A DNA stretch of 10,136 nt. It comes from Baffinella frigidus. Lineage: Eukaryota > Cryptophyceae > Cryptomonadales > Baffinellaceae. Both the position numbers and the translations under genes were made by a program. The notes under the pieces are model-generated. The model was not told the origin of the DNA and made no database searches. It saw only the letters and a list, made by a program, of their open reading frames with translations. How positions within the stretch are numbered: position 1 is the stretch's first letter; each line of letters opens with the position of its first letter. Location: assembly GCA_026770585.1 (NCBI GenBank), contig MU647779.1, positions 26,138 to 36,273 on the forward strand. Direction: 5' to 3'. Below, one piece after another: positions 6,341 to 10,136 of this stretch.

Positions 6341-6894
6341 CCTGTAAGGGGGGGGGAAGCGAGGTTTAATAAGGAAAAAGTTAGATATAGGAGAGAGGCT
6401 TTATTGAACTTATGACGTCGGACCATAAACTTAAGGCGACCAGAGAGCTCGCGCTTCTTAAGGACTTAAACGTACAAACTTACGTACCTACCTTAGCGTC
6501 GGAGGCGATCGCTTCACGACTCTGGTTGCCATCACTAACTCAAGCTCAACGATCTCCAACTCAGTGGGAGGGTCCCCGGTGTGGGCACCGAGCGAGAGAG
6601 AATTGAGATCAAGCTGGTGGGGGCGAGGCAGCGTTGGAAAGAGAGTCTCCTACCTCTAGCGTCTCAGTGGTCCTAAACCGGCGTCCTATCGCTCTAGCGT
6701 CACGACTGTCCTACTCTCAACGTCCCCGCGCTCCAGTGTCGTCACCACTATCCTACCCAGCGTCACATTGCTCCAGCGTCCCACTTTTCCTACTCGGCGT
6801 CCCTTATTACCTTCAGTGGATATTTGGATTTGACCATCAAATCTTTTCCTGCGATCGAAGAATTTACTCAACTGCAAAAACCAAAGATATTGCG
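6341..6894 (+). promoter_or_regulatory. Putative 5' region of the RCC1-like gene
   Basis: No other gene is seen between the last repeat copy and the chosen ATG, so the promoter and leader should lie here. I see no TATA box or initiator I can defend. The part from 6653 to 6808 is a minisatellite. The coding frame stays open back to an ATG at 6634, so a longer N-terminus is formally possible. Confidence 0.35.
6653..6808. repeat. ~39-bp degenerate minisatellite, four units
   Basis: Units start with (C/G)CTC(T/C)AG.GTC at 6653, 6691, 6730 and 6770, and each contains a TCCTA...(A/G)CGTC core. Spacings are 38, 39 and 40 bp. These are not all multiples of three, which argues against it being a coding repeat despite an open frame. 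Confidence 0.65.
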
Positions 6895-7215
6895 ATGCTT
6901 CAGCGCCGGGCGCCTGCTCGCGCTTCCTCCCAGCCAAGACCGGCTACCGCTGTCTCTCTCTACATCTCCCTCTCCCTCCCCCTCCTCCTCGCCGCTTCTT
7001 TTGTTCCCTCCAGCAATGCAAGCCAGTGCAGCATCTCGACGGGAGGCTACCATACCTGCGCGCTCGGCAATGAACTGCACTGCTGGGGTGACGGGGGTTA
7101 CGGGCAGCTCGGTCGAGCAGACGGCGAGAGAGGCCCGGTGGGCGGCAACGCGGGAGAGACCGGGCTGGCGGCGTTCCCTGCGTCGGACCTGGGCACCGAC
7201 GTGACAATCTTGGAG
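6895..7215 (+). CDS. RCC1-like gene, exon 1 (signal peptide and first repeat)
   Basis: It encodes the signal peptide, then STGGYHTCALGNELHCWGDG, GYGQLGRADG and ASDLGTDVTILE. The exon is closed at TTGGAG|GTGCCC because joining to exon 2 gives TILE-VSCGQYMGCALL, which matches the DLGTGLAALQISC...CALL pattern in exon 2. Reading on would hit a TGA at 7252-7254. Confidence 0.82.
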
Positions 7216-9705
7216 GTGCCCACCCTGCCGGGTGGGCTGCAGGGCATGACCTGAAACCCGAAACCCGAAACTCTAAACCCGCAACCCTAAACCATAAACC
7301 CACAAAAAGGTGTCTTGCGGGCAATATATGGGGTGCGCTCTGCTGAGCGGGGGGATCATCAAGTGCTGGGGCAATGCACAGGGTGGAATCCTCGGTAACG
7401 GAGAGGCATCTACGTGGACTGGGGACGATGCCGGCGAGATGGGAGACGTTCTCACGGCGGTGGACCTGGGCACGGGGCTCGCAGCGTTGCAGATCTCGTG
7501 TTACAACGGCCATTGTTGCGCTCTGCTCACCGGGGGGCTCGTCAAGTGTTGGGGCAACAACGACCACGGGCAGCTCGGGCAGGGTGACATGGCCCACCGG
7601 GGCGACCAGAGCGGAGAGATGGGGGACTACCTGCCGGCGGTGATCCTGGGAGCACGGGCCATGGCGGTCGCAGCTGGGTGGCGCAATACCTGCGCGCTCC
7701 TGGTAAACTTCCTCTGCTTCTTTATCCCAACGTGATGATGAGTGATCGAATGAGCCAACTTCATTCCCGCTTCTATCGCCTCACTTGTACTCCCTTGCGG
7801 CTGTTGTTGACTTGAGACTCCACCGTGGTACAGAACGTTTTCTTCGACGGGATGGGAACCTGCCGGAGTGGGTGGGGTGATTTCAACGATGCCCCTTTTT
7901 TGAATGTGCAGGAGAACGGCCTGATCAAGTGCTGGGGGGGGGACTCGATTGGCGTCGCCGCAGACCAGATGGGGGACGCGCTTGCCCCTGTGGACCTCGG
8001 GGCGGGGCGCACGGCGGTGGCGCTCGCCCGGTCGTGTGCCATCCTCGACACAGGTGCGCCCGCCCTCTACCTTTTACCCCAAACCTTACACCCTACACTC
8101 TATACACCCTACACCCTACACCGCCCACTCAACCCTCAGCCCTAAACCCTAAACCCTAAACCCTAAACCCTAAGCCCTAAATCAACCCTAAACCCTGAAC
8201 CCTAAACCCTAAACCCTAAACCCCACACCCGAAACCCCACACCATAGACCCTAAACCCTAAACCCTAAACCCTAAACCCATCCTCCACAGGTGACCTGGC
8301 GTGCTGGAACAGGGACAATACTGGAGTGGGCGCACAGACAGCAGTGATCCAGAATCTCGGGGCCGGGCGGACGGTCGTGGCCGTGGCGCCTGGCTACTTG
8401 CACTTCTGTGCGATCACGCAAGTCCACGCGACCCTGGCCTCGCGCGAGGTCAAATGCTGGGGGTCTGCTGAAGACTCGGCTGCGAGTGCTGACGGCCGCC
8501 TCGGGTGAGAAAGATCCTTTAGGTCCGTCAGGTTCTTTTAACTCCCACCATAGGCGGACACCGGAACTTGACCCGTTTGGTATCGCTGGTTTGAGAGGAG
8601 GTTGTGTGGGATAGAGGGGAACGAAGCGGGGTTTGCGTTCGCTGCGTTTTATGGGTGTCTGGTAAATTTCATCATCGCGCGAGCAGGCCAGCGCGCTGAA
8701 CGTGATGCTAATCCCTAAACCGAACCGCGCCCCCAAACCAGGTACGGAAACCTCGCGGGTCGGTTCGCGTCGGGCGACAGCCTTCCAGCTGTCGATCTCG
8801 GGACGGGGCGCTACGCGGTCGCCATCAGCGCTTCGAGTGCCTCCTGCGCCATCCTCGGTCTCATCCGGGGACATGTTTAATTGGAAAGAAAATGGATCCC
8901 TATTTGTTCATAGGACTTAGGCGAAGGTCGATTAGGGCCCTAAGTAAATTTAATAAGGGCCTTGATCCGGGTTGATAGGCCATTTGTTCAAAAATTAAAC
9001 ATGTTCCCGGATGAGGTCACTCCCCGTGCCCAACAAACGTGTTCCAGCACCTCTCCCCCTCCCCCCCACCCCCTTTAGTTCCTTTAGGTTTTAATTTCTC
9101 CCAACATATGCCAACGACACGCCCTTCCGTAGAAAGGACTGCAGAGAAAGCATTTTTGCTTTCAGATTGCGGTTAGCTCTCCAGTGCAGAGGCTCGTGAA
9201 GAGGGGATACAGGGTATTTCTTGCTGGCTGGTCCATGCTTCCCCAGTACTTTCATCTCGAAAGATAACTGAATCAGTTCCCTAATTAGCGTTTTCATTCA
9301 ATTAGGAGTACTAAGTGAATTTACTGTGCCTGCACCAATTTCTCTTTTTCCACCTGCTATTGGAAAGGAACTGATTCAGTTATCTCATGAGATGAACTTG
9401 ACCCACGAACACGCCTGTGCAGCCACACGAGAATGCCACGGGGGCCTATTTAACACCCTTGGTTTTTACAAGTGGACAGTTGTGTAGTAAGTTTCGTTGA
9501 AAATTGGTCACGTTAGTAAAACATATACCAGGCGCGAGGTTAGAATGCCCTATCCTGGTACAAAAGTGTACAACCCCACATGTACAAAGGATCCTCCAGA
9601 ATTCTCGAGTGGTGCGGTGAGAGTCGACATTTGTCTCTTCCCATCACACCACCCAGGTCCTTGCGTGAACTGTAAATCATCTCTCTCTCTCTCTCTTTCT
9701 CTCTG

Positions 9706-9738
<33 letters not shown>

Positions 9739-10003
9739 CTATCTCTATCTCTCTCTCTCTCTTATATTTTTATCTTGTTTTCTCTATCTCTCGCTCGCTC
9801 GCTCTCTCTCACTCTCTCTCGCTCTCTCTCTCACTCGCTCTCTCTCTCTCTCCCAGCACTCGTTCACCCAGGAAACGCCAAGGCAGGGCCGTGATGTTGT
9901 GGTGTGAGCAGACAACGGCGGCGTCAAGTGCTGGGGGCTGAACAACAGAGGCCAACTCGGGATCGGAGACACGGACAGCCGCGGAGACGACCTCGGGGAG
10001 ATG
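6895..10003 (+). CDS. Secreted RCC1-repeat (beta-propeller) protein, six exons, 3' end beyond window
   Basis: Exons 6895-7215, 7310-7702, 7912-8053, 8291-8504, 8742-8857 and 9912-10003 join to 1278 nt, 426 codons, in one frame with GT-AG introns throughout. Residues 1-43 look like a signal peptide: a basic, proline-rich start, a hydrophobic AVSLYISLSLPLLLAASFV core, then a likely cut near SSNAS. After it come at least seven RCC1-type repeats, each with a CAL/CAI strand, a short hairpin and a CWG (once CWN) strand, several followed by GQLG or GYGN, then GEMGD, LPAVDLG and a hydrophobic strand. The RCC1/BLIP-II fold is a beta-propeller usually used for protein binding; the partner is unknown. 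A Cys pair across the hairpin recurs in every repeat, which suits an extracellular or lumenal protein. The gene has no stop before the right edge. I start at 6895 because that ATG gives the signal peptide; the ATG at 6634 would add 87 low-complexity residues. All joins are inferred without transcripts. Confidence 0.82.
7216..7309 (+). other. Intron 1 with donor-side hairpin and telomere-type repeats
   Basis: This 94-nt intron runs from GTGCCC to AAAAAG. GCCCACCC (7218-7225) and GGGTGGGC (7230-7237) form a perfect 8-bp stem with a TGCC loop just after the donor GT. 7253-7301 consists of CCCGAAA, CCCTAAA and similar heptamer variants. Confidence 0.75.
7310..7702 (+). CDS. RCC1-like gene, exon 2 (two full repeats)
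   Basis: It is 131 codons, phase 0 at both ends. It encodes VSCGQYMGCALLSGGIIKCW, GNGEASTWTGDDAGEMGD, AVDLGTGLAALQISC, CALLTGGLVKCWGNNDHGQL, DQSGEMGDYLPAVILG and NTCALL. It ends at CTCCTG|GTAAAC. This exon gives the cleanest view of the repeat. Confidence 0.85.
7703..7911 (+). other. Intron 2
   Basis: This 209-nt intron runs from GTAAACTT to GAATGTGCAG. Unlike introns 1, 3 and 6 it has no telomere-type array, and I see no repeat-family copy. Splicing joins CALL to ENGLIKCWG. Confidence 0.8.
7912..8053 (+). CDS. RCC1-like gene, exon 3
   Basis: It encodes ENGLIKCWGGDSIGVAADQM, GDALAPVDLGAGRTAVALAR and SCAILDT, then one base of a split glycine codon. This repeat is shorter than its neighbours: the GQLG loop is missing after CWGG. 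Confidence 0.82.
8054..8290 (+). other. Intron 3, filled with CCCTAAA repeats
   Basis: This 237-nt intron runs from GTGCGCCC to CATCCTCCACAG. Most of it is heptamer repeat: CCCTACA variants at 8085-8125, then CCCTAAA runs from 8140 to 8279. Splicing restores ILDTGDLACW. Confidence 0.8.
8140..8279. repeat. Interstitial CCCTAAA telomere-type array inside intron 3
   Basis: Nearly perfect CCCTAAA copies are mixed with CCCTAAG, CCCTGAA, CCCGAAA and ACCATAGA variants. The C-rich strand is the sense strand of the gene. Confidence 0.92.
8291..8504 (+). CDS. RCC1-like gene, exon 4 (degenerate repeats)
   Basis: It encodes GDLACWNRDNTGVGAQTAVI, QNLGAGRTVVAVAPGYLHFC, AITQVHATLASREVKCWG and ADGRLG. CWN replaces CWG in the first repeat, and the hairpin between the Cys pair in the second is several residues longer. 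It ends CCTCGG|GTGAGA with a split glycine codon. Confidence 0.8.
8505..8741 (+). other. Intron 4 carrying an antisense family B copy
   Basis: This 237-nt intron runs from GTGAGAAA to CCCCAAACCAG. Splicing gives DGRLG-YGNLAG, which rebuilds the RCC1 GRLGYGN motif. A family B 3' fragment starts about five bases after the donor. Confidence 0.78.
8510..8576 (-). mobile_element. Family B repeat, 3' fragment in intron 4
   Basis: On the minus strand: AAGTTCCGGTGTCCGCCTAT, GGTGGGAGTTAAAAGAACC, TGACGGACCTAAAGGATC. It lies antisense to the host gene, with its tail next to the 5' splice site. Confidence 0.8.
8742..8857 (+). CDS. RCC1-like gene, exon 5
   Basis: After the split glycine it encodes YGNLAGRFASGDSLPAVDLG, TGRYAVAISASSASCAIL, then the first base of an Asp codon. 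The frame used here differs from the longest open frame in the area, but only this frame carries the LPAVDLG...CAIL pattern. Without splicing, a TAA follows at 8878-8880. Confidence 0.78.
9072..9216 (-). mobile_element. Family A repeat in intron 5
   Basis: On the minus strand it is a 5'-truncated A copy from ACCCTGTATCCCCTCTTCAC through CCTCTGCACTGGAGAGCT, GAAAGCAAAAATGC and CATATGTTGGGAGAAATT to a CCTAAAGGAACTAAAGG tail. It is antisense to the host gene. Confidence 0.85.
9251..9396. mobile_element. MITE-like fold-back element in intron 5
   Basis: AGATAACTGAATCAGTTCC (9262-9280) is the exact reverse complement of 9367-9385, and TTCATCTC (9251-9258) of 9389-9396. The arms are therefore 30 bp with one 3-nt mismatched block, around an 86-bp spacer. 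Each arm contains its own palindrome, AACTGA-A-TCAGTT. The spacer starts with a smaller inverted pair, CTAATT (9281-9286) and AATTAG. There is no reading frame, and no clear target-site duplication at the edges. Confidence 0.7.
9681..9853. repeat. (CT)n / (ATCT)n microsatellite in intron 5
   Basis: Long CT dinucleotide runs flank an ATCT tetranucleotide run at about 9720-9742, followed by CTCG and CTCA variants. It ends about 58 bp before the inferred 3' splice site. Confidence 0.95.
9912..10003 (+). CDS. RCC1-like gene, exon 6
   Basis: With one base from exon 5 it encodes DNGGVKCWGLNNRGQLGIGD, TDSRGDDLGEM. This is a canonical RCC1 CWG-GQLG-GEM segment. It ends GAGATG|GTAAAC; the next exon should continue with GD..LPAVDLG beyond the right edge. 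Confidence 0.82.
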
Positions 10004-10136
10004 GTAAACCGTAGACCCTAAATCATAAACCCTGAAACCTAAACCCTAAACCCTGAACCCTAAACCCTAAACCCTAAACCCTAAACCCTAAACCCTAAAC
10101 CCAAACCCTAAACCCTAAACCCAAACCCTAAACCCT
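10004..10136 (+). other. Intron 6 (partial), CCCTAAA repeats
   Basis: It opens with GTAAACC and is heptamer repeat almost from the donor on. It runs off the window. Confidence 0.75.
10012..10136. repeat. Interstitial CCCTAAA telomere-type array at the right edge
   Basis: Variants (GACCCTAAATCATAA, CCCTGAAA) pass into nearly pure CCCTAAA with occasional CCCAAA. A right chromosome end would read TTTAGGG on the plus strand, so this is not a telomere in the normal orientation. Confidence 0.93.

Larger units (their letters stand above)
8858..9911 (+). other. Intron 5, long and repeat-rich
   Basis: This 1054-nt intron runs from GTCTCATC to GTGTGAGCAG. Splicing gives CAILDNGGVKCWG, matching the other repeats. 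It holds a family A copy (9072-9216), a fold-back element (9251-9396) and a CT/ATCT microsatellite (9681-9853). 8881-9071 and 9397-9677 show nothing I can name. The GTCTCA donor is weak, and an extra exon cannot be excluded. Confidence 0.65.

Noticed and set aside
6944-7597. 217-codon minus-strand frame opposite the RCC1-like gene
   Set aside because: It runs across an intron and repeats, is Arg/Pro-rich, and lies antisense to well-supported RCC1 repeats.
8272-8874. 200-codon minus-strand frame
   Set aside because: It spans intron 4 and a family B copy and is antisense to exons 4 and 5, whose RCC1 pattern is clear.
878-9216. Families A and B as DNA transposons with terminal inverted repeats
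   Set aside because: The tail has no matching inverse at the 5' ends of full-length copies. The opposed tails near 5775 come from a nested insertion.
9497-9907. 136-codon plus-strand frame rich in Leu/Ser
   Set aside because: Most of it is the translated CT/ATCT microsatellite inside intron 5.
10012-10136. A chromosome end (telomere)
   Set aside because: The plus strand reads CCCTAAA at the right edge, the reverse of a normal right telomere, and the array sits inside a gene whose repeats should continue.

Overview
The window looks like nuclear DNA of a GC-rich eukaryotic microbe, most likely an alga or related protist. Three things point this way. A secreted RCC1-repeat protein can only be read through by removing several GT-AG introns. 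There are long arrays of the TTTAGGG/CCCTAAA telomere-type heptamer. The spaces between genes are packed with microsatellites and short dispersed repeats. TTTAGGG telomeres occur in plants, green algae, dinoflagellates, cryptophytes and others, so the lineage cannot be fixed from this window. There is no sign of bacterial organisation.

Layout. 1-180 is a (GGCT)n microsatellite and 311-533 is decayed telomere-like sequence. 573-860 is a 105-bp tandem repeat that ends in a fold-back arm. 956-1597 (minus) is a GC-rich coding segment for an unrecognised, partly helical protein; its last codons and stop lie in a repeat copy. From about 2.1 to 6.35 kb there is no convincing gene. That stretch is a graveyard of two related short repeat families, called A and B here, whose copies share a 3' end with a (CCTAAAGGA)n tail and differ in their 5' ends. 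A third repeat pair (C) is also present. Copies are nested and lie head to tail.

6895-10003 (plus) is the main gene: six exons, open at the right edge, encoding a signal peptide followed by at least seven RCC1-type repeats of the CAL...KCWG kind. The six exons join to 1278 nt, or 426 codons in frame. The introns act as repeat reservoirs. Introns 1, 3 and 6 carry CCCTAAA arrays. Introns 4 and 5 carry antisense copies of B and A. Intron 5 also has a 146-bp fold-back element and a long CT/ATCT microsatellite.

The two genes show no functional link. The most notable patterns are the retroposon-like families, the telomere-type arrays inside introns with the C-rich strand always sense, and the repeat copy that ends the minus-strand reading frame. 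No immune, toxin, viral or CRISPR system is visible.
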